Shown here piece by piece: positions 8,789 through 17,465 of a stretch of 35,462 nt of DNA. Source of the DNA: Flavobacteriaceae bacterium (GTDB lineage Bacteria > Bacteroidota > Bacteroidia > Flavobacteriales > Flavobacteriaceae). Each line of letters begins with the position of its first letter. Positions within the stretch are counted from its first letter, which is position 1. A program made the translations under genes and the position numbers. Where the stretch lies: contig WFXA01000051.1 of the NCBI GenBank assembly GCA_015490835.1, forward strand, positions 1 to 35,462. Direction: 5' to 3'. Under the pieces are notes generated by a model. It was not told where the DNA came from. It did not search any database and saw only the letters and a program-made list of their open reading frames with translations.

Positions 8789-10048
8789 ATGAGAGATTTA
8801 TTTGATAAAATCTATAAAGATAAAGGACCATTGGGAAAATGGGCAGAAGTAGCTGAAGGATATTTTGTATTTCCCAAATTAGAAGGTGAAATTTCAAACC
8901 GAATGAAATTTCAAGGCAAAGAAGTAATTACTTGGAGTATAAATGATTATTTAGGCTTAGCCAATCACCCCGAAGTAAGAAAAGTAGATGCCGAAGCGGC
9001 GAAAAAATACGGCTCGGCATACCCTATGGGCGCACGTATGATGAGTGGTCATACAGAATTACATGAACAATTACAAAACGAACTAGCCGCTTTTGTAAAA
9101 AAGGAAGCCGCTTATTTATTGAATTTCGGATATCAAGGAATGGTTTCTACCATCGATGCCTTGGTGGGTAAAGACGATGTGATTGTATATGATGTAGATG
9201 CGCATGCTTGTATTATAGACGGTGTACGCTTACATATGGGACAACGCTTTACCTATCGACATAATGATATGGAAAGTATTGAAAAAAACCTTAAACGAGC
9301 CGAAAAAGTTGCCAATAAAACGGGTGGCGGTATTTTGCTTATTTCGGAAGGAGTTTTCGGAATGCGAGGAGAACAAGGAAGACTTAAAGAAATAGTAGCG
9401 TTAAAGAAAAAATATAATTTTAGATTATTTGTAGATGATGCACACGGTTTTGGAACACTGGGAAAAACCGGAGCCGGAGCCGGAGAAGAACAAGGTGTCC
9501 AAGATAATATTGATGTTTATTTTGCCACTTTTGCAAAATCTATGGCTAGTACCGGGGCTTTTATTGCAGCTGACGAAGAAATAATTAATTATCTTAAATA
9601 TAACTTACGTTCACAAATGTTTGCCAAATCCTTACAAATGCAGTTGGTGGTAGGCGCATTAAAACGTTTGGATATGATACGTACCATGCCCGAGTTAAAA
9701 GAAAAATTATGGGAGAACGTGAATGCTTTACAAGGAGGACTGAAAGAGCGCGGATTTGATATTGGAACCACACAGAGTTGTGTAACTCCGGTTTACCTTA
9801 AAGGCTCGGTACCGGAAGCAATGGCATTAGTAAAAGATTTACGTGAAAATCATGGTGTTTTCTGCTCCATTGTAGTATATCCCGTAATACCAAAAGGGCT
9901 TATTTTATTACGTATGATACCTACGGCTTCGCATACCTTACAAGATGTAGAAGAAACTTTAAATGCATTTTCAGCAATACGAGAACGATTAGAAAGCGGT
10001 ACTTATAAACGTCTTTCTGCCGGAGTAGCAGCAGCATTTGGAGAGTAA
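8789..10048 (+). CDS. Alpha-oxoamine synthase-family PLP enzyme (serine/cysteate C-acyltransferase-like)
   Basis: 419 aa; NDYLGLANHPEV, GSAYPMGARMMSGHTELHEQLQ, LNFGYQGMVSTIDAL, VDDAHGFG, FAKSMASTGAF (PLP lysine). Confidence 0.85.
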   Translation: MRDLFDKIYKDKGPLGKWAEVAEGYFVFPKLEGEISNRMKFQGKEVITWSINDYLGLANHPEVRKVDAEAAKKYGSAYPMGARMMSGHTELHEQLQNELAAFVKKEAAYLLNFGYQGMVSTIDALVGKDDVIVYDVDAHACIIDGVRLHMGQRFTYRHNDMESIEKNLKRAEKVANKTGGGILLISEGVFGMRGEQGRLKEIVALKKKYNFRLFVDDAHGFGTLGKTGAGAGEEQGVQDNIDVYFATFAKSMASTGAFIAADEEIINYLKYNLRSQMFAKSLQMQLVVGALKRLDMIRTMPELKEKLWENVNALQGGLKERGFDIGTTQSCVTPVYLKGSVPEAMALVKDLRENHGVFCSIVVYPVIPKGLILLRMIPTASHTLQDVEETLNAFSAIRERLESGTYKRLSAGVAAAFGE

Positions 10049-10076
10049 TTTTTTATTGCATTTATTTTAAACAAAA

Positions 10077-10106
10077 AGACCGGAAACAAAGCATCCGGTG
10101 TTTTTG
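10077..10106 (+). terminator. Probable rho-independent terminator
   Basis: ACCGGA (10079-10084) / TCCGGT (10094-10099) followed by GTTTTTG. Confidence 0.6.
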
Positions 10107-10124
10107 TATATAAAATTAGTAAAA

Positions 10125-10706
10125 CTATTGTTTAATCAATTCTAATTTAACTTCAATATCAATGGTGTTTCCTACCATAAGCGCACCGTGTTTGGTTTTT
10201 CCGTTAAATGCAATTCCATAATCCATTCTGTTAAGTGTTCCGGTAACTTTCATTCCGGCTCGAGTTCCACCCCAAGGATCTTCAATAGTACCTCCAAAAG
10301 TAGCATTAAGTGTTACCGGTTTGGTTACTCCTCGCATGGTTAAATCGCCTTTTAATTGATATGTGTTTTCTCCGGTTTTGGTAAAAGAAGTGCTGGTAAA
10401 AGAAATTTCGGGGTATTTTTCTGTAAAGAAAAAGTCTTCCGATTTTAAATGTGCGTCTCTGTCCTCATTCTCGGTGTTAATAGAATTAGCATCTACGGTA
10501 AATAAGGCTTTTGCATTTGTAAAATCAGTACCTTCAGTAGTAAAGCTTCCGTTAAAAACTTTAAAGTTTCCATCTACTTCAGAAACAACCAGGTGACTCA
10601 CCGAAAATCGTACTTTTGAATGATTTGGGTCTACTTTCCAAGTGGTTTGTGCCAGCATCCCTAATGATGCTACAATAAATAAAACTGATAAAAATGTTTT
10701 TTTCAT
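10125..10706 (-). CDS. YceI-family protein, secreted
   Basis: 193 aa; signal peptide, WKVDPNHSKVRFSVSHLVVSEVDGNF, GDLTMRGVTKPVTL. Confidence 0.9.
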   Translation of the reverse strand: MKKTFLSVLFIVASLGMLAQTTWKVDPNHSKVRFSVSHLVVSEVDGNFKVFNGSFTTEGTDFTNAKALFTVDANSINTENEDRDAHLKSEDFFFTEKYPEISFTSTSFTKTGENTYQLKGDLTMRGVTKPVTLNATFGGTIEDPWGGTRAGMKVTGTLNRMDYGIAFNGKTKHGALMVGNTIDIEVKLELIKQ

Positions 10707-10847
10707 GATTGTATGTGTTTAAAAATATCTTTAGCAAAGATGAACTAGTTGGTTTTAAAAACCATTCACCTATGTTAACTAATTTTAAAAGTAGTGTAAT
10801 TTATTCATTTTTTGAATATTAAAATGTTAAGCAAATGATAATAATAC

Positions 10848-10855
10848 TATATTTG
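10848..10855 (+). promoter_or_regulatory. Putative -7 box TATATTTG upstream of the subtilase
   Basis: Matches TAnnTTTG. Confidence 0.35.
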
Positions 10856-10928
10856 TGTAAATAATAGTTGGTCTGAAATGTATGATTTTTTTATTTCCCA
10901 CATTTTCAGATTGCTAAAAAGTAAACAA

Positions 10929-12727
10929 ATGAAAAATTTGCTCTTAGTTTTAGTTCTTTTTTTTCTTACTTCAGTAAGCGTTGCGCAACAACAAAATTTT
11001 GTTACTAATCAATTGGTGATTAAGTTTAAAAACCCGGTTTCCCATTCGGTAAATGAGGTGCTTTCTCAAAAAAAGTTTTTTTTGCCTGAGGTTGATGTAT
11101 TAAATACTACATACGGTTTATCCGGTATTAAACAAGTTGGAAACAAGCATTTACAAAAAACGTTTATCTTGTTTTTTAATAGTTCCATAGATATAGAACA
11201 AGCCATAAAACAATATCAAAACACCCATAGATTTGAGTATGTAGAACCCAATTATATTGGTAATTCTCATGGTTTGCTTGGTGTAGAAACGACACCTAAC
11301 GACCAATTTACGTATCCTTGGCAATGGAGTTTGCATAACGATGGTACATTCCCTGATGCACCTGCAACCGCCGGAGCAGATATTAGTATGGATAATGCGT
11401 GGGACATCCAGCAGGGAAGTAGTACTATTATAGTTGCCGTTTTAGACTCAGGGTCGTTTATTAATCACCCCGAATTTAGCGGAAGAATATGGATAAATCC
11501 CAATGAAACTGCAGATGGCACCGATACAGACGGCAACGGGCTCATAGACGATATAAACGGTTGGGATTATGCTTATGACGACAACGATTTATCTGATGTG
11601 TTAGGTCACGGCACCAACGTTTCGGGAATTATTGGCGCGCAAGGCAATAACAATATAGGCTACGCCGGAGTTGATTGGAATTGCAAACTAATGAATATTA
11701 ACCCGCATTAATCATATAAAAACGAAGTGAATTATATGAATCTGCTATGGACAAAGGTAGAAATGCGGGAAACCCCGACTTAGAAATGCCCCAAATTTGG
11801 GTGTTTTCAAAATACACAAATTTGTTGGCAGTACTTAGTCGTTTAAAAATTCCGTGAATTTTTCGGGTTAAAGTTTTGGAAGATGACGGTTTTGGACTTT
11901 ATACTTGGTGGGCAGACGGAATTTATTATGCCGTAGATAATGGTGCCAACGTAATTAATATGTCGCTTGGCGGAAATAACCCATCTTCACTGTTAGAAGA
12001 TGCCGTTAATTATGCCTATTCAAATGGAGTAACGGTTGTGGTTTCTAACGGAAATCAGAGTAGTGTCATTCAGTATCCTGCACGTTATGAAAACGCCTTA
12101 GCAATAGGAGCAACCAATGCCGAGGATGATAGAGCCAATCCGTTTCATTGGGGAGGAGGTAGTAATTTTGGTCCCGAAATAGATATTGTTGCACCAGGTG
12201 ATAGAGTTTACGGACTGAATCCCTCTAACGGAACCAATTATTCGTGGTTTTGGAGTGGTACTTCGCAAGCGGCACCTCACGTTTCCGGTGTTATAGCTTT
12301 GCTTTTAGCCGAAAACCCAACGTTAACTCCCTCTCAAATTCGAACTATTTTACGAACTACAGCCGAAGATGAAGTAGGTTTGCCATCGGAAGATATTCCT
12401 GGTTTTGATAACTATTACGGTTACGGAAGATTAAATGCCGAAGCAGCTCTTAACCAAGCTTTTCTACGAGTTGATGAAACACAAACCGGAAATTTTTCGC
12501 TTTATCCTAATCCGGTTTCCGGAAATGAAATCTCATTGCGTACTAATGAAAACGGTTTGGCTACCGTTACTATTCATTCTATATTAGGAAAAAAAATAAA
12601 GCGTTTTTCGGCTCAAATAAGCAACAAATTTTTAAAAATAGACTTACCTTCTTTAGAAAAAGGCGTTTATTTTATTTCGGTTACTATTAACGAGAAAACA
12701 GGTTTTAAAAAATTTATTAAAAGATAG
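10929..12727 (+). pseudogene. S8 subtilisin-like peptidase with T9SS type A C-terminal sorting domain, disrupted by a miniature element
   Basis: N-part has signal peptide, AVLDSG (Asp) and GHGTNVSGIIGA (His). C-part (from about 11870) has GTSQAAPHVSGV (Ser) and LYPNPVSGN...KGVYFISV...FIKR tail. The two parts are separated by 170 bp of inserted DNA with an immediate in-frame stop (NINPH*). Confidence 0.92.
11698..11871 (+). mobile_element. Miniature hairpin-rich repeat element, copy 1 (166 bp CCCG...CGGG, flanked by TTAA/TTAA)
   Basis: About 96% identical over aligned positions to 27331-27510 by hand alignment; terminal CCCG/CGGG; TTAA on both sides; interrupts the S8 reading frame. Confidence 0.85.
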
Positions 12728-12729
12728 TT

Positions 12730-14346
12730 TTACACCTCTGCATCTAGTTTATCGGTAACCACATAATATCTCGGGTCATCTATAGATTCTTCAATTATGG
12801 AAGCAAAATCAGGGTTGTTCTTTAGCAACAATTTTTTACAATCGGGACTAAGATGAATGAGTTTCACCTTTTTTCCAACGTTTAAATATTTATTTGCGAT
12901 GTTCCGAAGTGCTTCAATACCCGAATGGTCGGCAACTTTCGATTCCATAAAGTCTATTTCAACAGTATCCGGATCGTTTTTAACATCAAATTTTGAATTA
13001 AAATTTTGAATAGAACCAAAAAACAAGGGTCCCCAAATTTCATAAACTTTTGTACCATTGGGTTTAATGTGTTTTCTGGCACGAATCATCGTAGCATTTT
13101 TCCAAGCAAAAACCAATGCCGAAATAATAACCCCAACGATTACTGCTACGGCTAAATCTTTCCAAACGGTAATAACCGAAACAACAAGTAACACAAAAGC
13201 ATCGGTTAGAGGGATTTTATGTAAAATTCTAAAACTACTCCACGCAAACGTACCGATAACCACCATAAACATTACGCCAACCAATGCCGCAATGGGTATT
13301 TTTTCGATAAGTGGTGCACCAAACAAGATAAAACTCAGCAAAGCCAAAGCTGCAACAATACCTGAAAGCCTTCCTCGACCTCCTGATGTTACGTTAATGA
13401 TAGATTGACCTATCATAGCACAGCCGCCCATTCCTCCAAAAAGTCCGTTTACAATATTGGCACTACCTTGTGCAATACATTCTCGATTTCCGCTTCCACG
13501 CGTTTCAGTCATTTCATCAATTAGGTTTAGTGTCATTAACGATTCAATTAAACCTATGGCAGCTAATACAAAGGCAGAAGATAAAATAACATTCCAATGT
13601 CCGGAAAGTGTATGAAATAATTCAAATAGTTGAAATTGAAAACTGGGCAATGACCCTTTAAGCCCTTCGCCACCACCATCTTTGATAAATGAACCTACAG
13701 TGCTAACATCTATTTTTCCGAAAATTGTTATGGCTGCAACTACAATTATTGCTACTAATGCAGCCGGTATTTTTTTGGTAATTTTAGGTAAAAAATACAT
13801 AATAAGCATCGTTAGCGCCACAAATCCAATCATTATCCATAGTTCTTGTCCTTGCAACCAATGCGTTTCTCCATTTGTTGTTTTTTTAAACATTCCTAAT
13901 TGCGAAAGGAATATTACTATTGCCAATCCGTTTACAAATCCCATCATTACCGGATAGGGGATAAGCCTAACAAACTTACCAAGCTTAAAAACACCTGCGG
14001 ATATTTGAATAACACCAACAACTAATAAGGTTATAAAAAGCCATTGAACTCCAAGGTTGTCAATAGGTTTGTCTAATGAGAGTCCTACTTCATTCCCTTT
14101 TTGAATAAGATAAACCATTACCACCGCCATTGCACCGGTTGCTCCGCTAATCATTCCCGGTCGTCCTCCAAATAAGGAAGTAATGATGCCCATCATAAAA
14201 GCACCATACAAACCTACTAATGGATCGATACCAGCCACAAAAGCAAAGGCAACCGCTTCCGGAACGAGTGCTAACGCAACGGTTAAACCGGAAAGGATAT
14301 CGTTTTTGGGGTTAAATGTAAAATTCTTAAAGATGTGCTTAATCAT
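12730..14346 (-). CDS. SulP-family inorganic anion transporter with STAS domain
   Basis: 538 aa; multiple TM segments, GLTVALALVPEAVAFA, C-terminal STAS-like VEIDFMESKVADHSGIEAL. Confidence 0.92.
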   Translation of the reverse strand: MIKHIFKNFTFNPKNDILSGLTVALALVPEAVAFAFVAGIDPLVGLYGAFMMGIITSLFGGRPGMISGATGAMAVVMVYLIQKGNEVGLSLDKPIDNLGVQWLFITLLVVGVIQISAGVFKLGKFVRLIPYPVMMGFVNGLAIVIFLSQLGMFKKTTNGETHWLQGQELWIMIGFVALTMLIMYFLPKITKKIPAALVAIIVVAAITIFGKIDVSTVGSFIKDGGGEGLKGSLPSFQFQLFELFHTLSGHWNVILSSAFVLAAIGLIESLMTLNLIDEMTETRGSGNRECIAQGSANIVNGLFGGMGGCAMIGQSIINVTSGGRGRLSGIVAALALLSFILFGAPLIEKIPIAALVGVMFMVVIGTFAWSSFRILHKIPLTDAFVLLVVSVITVWKDLAVAVIVGVIISALVFAWKNATMIRARKHIKPNGTKVYEIWGPLFFGSIQNFNSKFDVKNDPDTVEIDFMESKVADHSGIEALRNIANKYLNVGKKVKLIHLSPDCKKLLLKNNPDFASIIEESIDDPRYYVVTDKLDAEV

Positions 14347-14400
14347 TTGGACTTTGTGTTAAAAAAGTCGCAAATATAGGTCTTTTACCTATACAAATAA

Positions 14401-16908
14401 CTACATCTTATCACCAAAAAATACAGCGTTCATCAATAGCTTATTCGTACCGTACCAAAACGCTCTAAAATTGGTGTTGTCTGTAAAATAGATAACTTTT
14501 CCTTGACCAAGATTCTCCACCTTAAACATTGCCGTATTTTTGAGAAGCGATAGATTTTTATTAGAAATATATCCGCTAAGTAATGGGTTATTGGTGTATT
14601 TTATAGGATTGTTAAAACTATCTTTATTCGGCTCTAAAAATAGGGTAGTGTTTCTAAAAACCGGAAGGTTGTTTTTTGAATATCCAAATGCAATGGGGTG
14701 CGAACGATCTAACTCTGTGTTAAAAATAGCTCCACCAATGACTTGTGCGCCAAAATAATTTCTTTTATCTTCAAACCTAATAGTTGATGTACTGTCTTTT
14801 TTTGATAAAAATTTAGCTTTAAAAAAATTATTTTTAACAAACCACTTTCCTATGTTTCGGTAGCCTATAACTACGCCTCCGTTTCTAACCCAAGTTTTTA
14901 TTTTTTCTGCGATGTCTTTATTTAAACTACCCCAAGAATTAGGAATAATTAAAGCAGTATAACGCCTTAAGTCTATGTATTCAAAGTTTTGAGTATCCAA
15001 TTTGGTTATTTTTATATCGAATCGTTGATCGAATAAATGCCATATTTCTCCGGCGTCATATGGCGTAATTCCGTCACCAACCAACAATGCCACTTTAGGT
15101 GGTTGAAGCGTTTTAAAAAGATTGCTGCCTAAATCGATACCTTTTGTTAAGCCGGTTGCAACTCCGGTAATTTCGCAGTTACTTTCTTTAGCAACCTTTT
15201 TTATAAATTGAAATAATTGGGTTGCATCCGGTTTTTGATTTTGTACCGGAATTAAAATGGTTCCGTAGTCATAGGTTTTATTTTCAACTGTAAATGGTTT
15301 AAAACCTACCTTAACCCGGATACCTTTTTCTAATAACATCGAAAGTGCTTTGGGAGCGTAGTAGGTGTTCCAATTAAGTAAATAGGCATAGTTTGATTGT
15401 TTGGGTAAATTTCTTTTTGTCGGGTTTAAATCTGAAATTTCATCACCTAAAGTAATACTTGAAGTTGTTTCGGTAAAGTCAACATTAAAAGCAAGTTGTA
15501 AACTCCAAGCACTTACATCGTAAAACAAACTGTCTTGAAATTTTGTTCGTTTTTCAAACATGGCTTTTAGCAATCGGGATTGTTTTTGGTTTTTAGGAAT
15601 TACATAACTCTTATCTTTTTTGAAAGAGATTCCGTTGGCAGTAATGTCTTTTGAAGCTTTATAAATTTTGATATCATGTTGTTTTAAAATAGTAGCCAAC
15701 TCAAATAACTTATCGGTATCTGAATCGCCAAGTATATAAACACCTTTGTTATTTTCATTTCTAGCATTTTTATAAAAGTTTTGTTTGTACGATAGTAATT
15801 CGTTTCGCAAAGTTTTTACTGCTTCTAGGGTTGAAAGTGCTGCGGTAAATTGATTCTTTATGGTGTACGGAAAAGTTATAATTCCGTTATCGCTTTCTTG
15901 TGCGTGTCCGCGAGAGGATGCTTGTTCAAACAAAATACCAATTCCGCCGTTAATATCGGGAAACGTAGAGCCTTTTCCGTAGTAAAAGTCATCGTAGCTT
16001 TCTTTTGTATAATACAACGAGCCTATTTTGTTAAAAGCATTAGCGTGAAATTGAGCAATTAGTTCGGTTAACTCCTGATTGCGTTTGGGAGTAAGCGGAT
16101 GGGTTCTTGAAGGGATTCCGGGCTGAAAGAAAAAAGTAGCATTGGTTCCCATTTCATGATGGTCGGTTAAAACATTGGGATACCATTGGTGAAAGGTTTT
16201 TATTCTTGCTTTACTTTCGGGAAGTTGTACCGGAAGCCAGTCTCGATTCATATCAAACCAATAATGGTTGGTTCTTCCACCGGGCCATACTTCGTGGTAT
16301 TCTCTATCGTTTGGATCGGGATTAATATTTTTACTTTTATTGCTGTTTGCCCAATAGGCAAAACGTTGTAGTCCGTCCGGATTGTAGCCGGGATCAAAAA
16401 GAACTACTACATTGTTTAAAAGTGTGTTTATTTCGTCTCCTTGAGCAGCAGCAAGATAGTAAGCTACTAACATTGCTGCATTTGACCCACTGGGTTCGTT
16501 TCCGTGAATGGAGAAACCTTGATACAAAACGCTTGGAAGATTTTTTAAGGTATTTTTATCTAAGGTTTTTTCGGTTAAATCCAGATGCTGTTTTCTTATT
16601 TGCTCAATGTTTTTATGATTTTTAGGTGAAGTAATAGTTAATAATAAAAGAGGTCTTCCTTCGTATGTATATCCTCTGTTTTCTAAGGTAATACGATTAC
16701 TTGCCTTTGCGAGTGCGTACATATAGTTTACCAACTTGTCATGGGTAACGTGCCAGTCACCAAGTTGAAAACCAATAATTTCTTGGGGAGTAGGTATGGA
16801 TGCATCGTAGGTTACATCGTTAGGAAGGTAATAATCTAAATTAGCATGATAGGTTTGTGAGGTTGCTAATTGTAAGTAGAAAAGAAGAAAAATAGCGGTG
16901 TATTTCAT
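14401..16908 (-). CDS. M14-family zinc carboxypeptidase, secreted
   Basis: 835 aa; signal peptide, QGFSIHGNEPSGSNAAM, NPDGLQRFAYWANSN, FDMNRDWLPVQLPES, LTDHHEMGTNATFFFQPG. Confidence 0.88.
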   Translation of the reverse strand: MKYTAIFLLFYLQLATSQTYHANLDYYLPNDVTYDASIPTPQEIIGFQLGDWHVTHDKLVNYMYALAKASNRITLENRGYTYEGRPLLLLTITSPKNHKNIEQIRKQHLDLTEKTLDKNTLKNLPSVLYQGFSIHGNEPSGSNAAMLVAYYLAAAQGDEINTLLNNVVVLFDPGYNPDGLQRFAYWANSNKSKNINPDPNDREYHEVWPGGRTNHYWFDMNRDWLPVQLPESKARIKTFHQWYPNVLTDHHEMGTNATFFFQPGIPSRTHPLTPKRNQELTELIAQFHANAFNKIGSLYYTKESYDDFYYGKGSTFPDINGGIGILFEQASSRGHAQESDNGIITFPYTIKNQFTAALSTLEAVKTLRNELLSYKQNFYKNARNENNKGVYILGDSDTDKLFELATILKQHDIKIYKASKDITANGISFKKDKSYVIPKNQKQSRLLKAMFEKRTKFQDSLFYDVSAWSLQLAFNVDFTETTSSITLGDEISDLNPTKRNLPKQSNYAYLLNWNTYYAPKALSMLLEKGIRVKVGFKPFTVENKTYDYGTILIPVQNQKPDATQLFQFIKKVAKESNCEITGVATGLTKGIDLGSNLFKTLQPPKVALLVGDGITPYDAGEIWHLFDQRFDIKITKLDTQNFEYIDLRRYTALIIPNSWGSLNKDIAEKIKTWVRNGGVVIGYRNIGKWFVKNNFFKAKFLSKKDSTSTIRFEDKRNYFGAQVIGGAIFNTELDRSHPIAFGYSKNNLPVFRNTTLFLEPNKDSFNNPIKYTNNPLLSGYISNKNLSLLKNTAMFKVENLGQGKVIYFTDNTNFRAFWYGTNKLLMNAVFFGDKM

Positions 16909-16935
16909 GATTGGAATTTTAAAAATCTAAAAGTA

Positions 16936-16967
16936 AAAAAAAACCGCTTCAGTTTATAGAAGCGGAT
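16936..16967 (-). terminator. Rho-independent terminator for the minus-strand PUR/DUF3276 gene
   Basis: CCGCTTC (16944-16950) / GAAGCGG (16959-16965); A-run on + strand gives a T-run on the minus strand. Confidence 0.8.
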
Positions 16968-16992
16968 TGTTAAATTATAGAGTATGAATATT

Positions 16993-17397
16993 TTAAATAT
17001 CATCAAACTCTACATCTGTAAAATTAGTTGTTGGTGTTTCTTCTTGTGTAGTGTCTTCACTTACCTGTTTCTGTGTTTCAGAAACAGGTGTTTCTTCACG
17101 TTTGTAATCCTTTTGGTGACGTTCGCTAATTACCTCTTCGCCTTTTTCGGCAATAATAAAATCCATCATTTCGTTTAAATTATCTTTAAACTCAGAAAAA
17201 TCTTCTTTATAAAGATAGATTTTGTGTTTTTTGTAAAAGTACGAACCGTCTTCGTTTGTAAATTTCTTACTCTCGGTGATGGTAAGATAATAATCTCCGG
17301 CCTTTGTGGCTCTTACGTCAAAAAAGTAGGTGCGTCTTCCGGCGCGCATTACTTTTGAGTTTATCTCTTCTCGTTCCGACATATGCTGATCACTCAT
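16993..17397 (-). CDS. PUR-family DNA/RNA-binding protein (DUF3276)
   Basis: 134 aa; KVMRAGRRTYFFDVRATKAGDYYLTITESKK...KHKIYLYKEDF core with acidic low-complexity tail. Confidence 0.85.
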   Translation of the reverse strand: MSDQHMSEREEINSKVMRAGRRTYFFDVRATKAGDYYLTITESKKFTNEDGSYFYKKHKIYLYKEDFSEFKDNLNEMMDFIIAEKGEEVISERHQKDYKREETPVSETQKQVSEDTTQEETPTTNFTDVEFDDI

Positions 17398-17465
17398 AAT
17401 AAAAAAGTTTTAATGTTTTAATGTAGCCAAAAATCTAAAAAAAATATAAATATGCCAACTAATTT

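Noticed and set aside
11700-11869. Programmed translational bypassing or an intron removing the 170-bp insert
   Set aside because: No matching take-off and landing codons in frame, 166-bp size is too small for a group I or II intron, and no splice-type core was recognised. A DNA insertion explains the data better.
13058-13408. 116-aa + strand ORF, plus 13682-13957, inside sulP
   Set aside because: Antisense shadows of a membrane protein gene; no recognisable domain.
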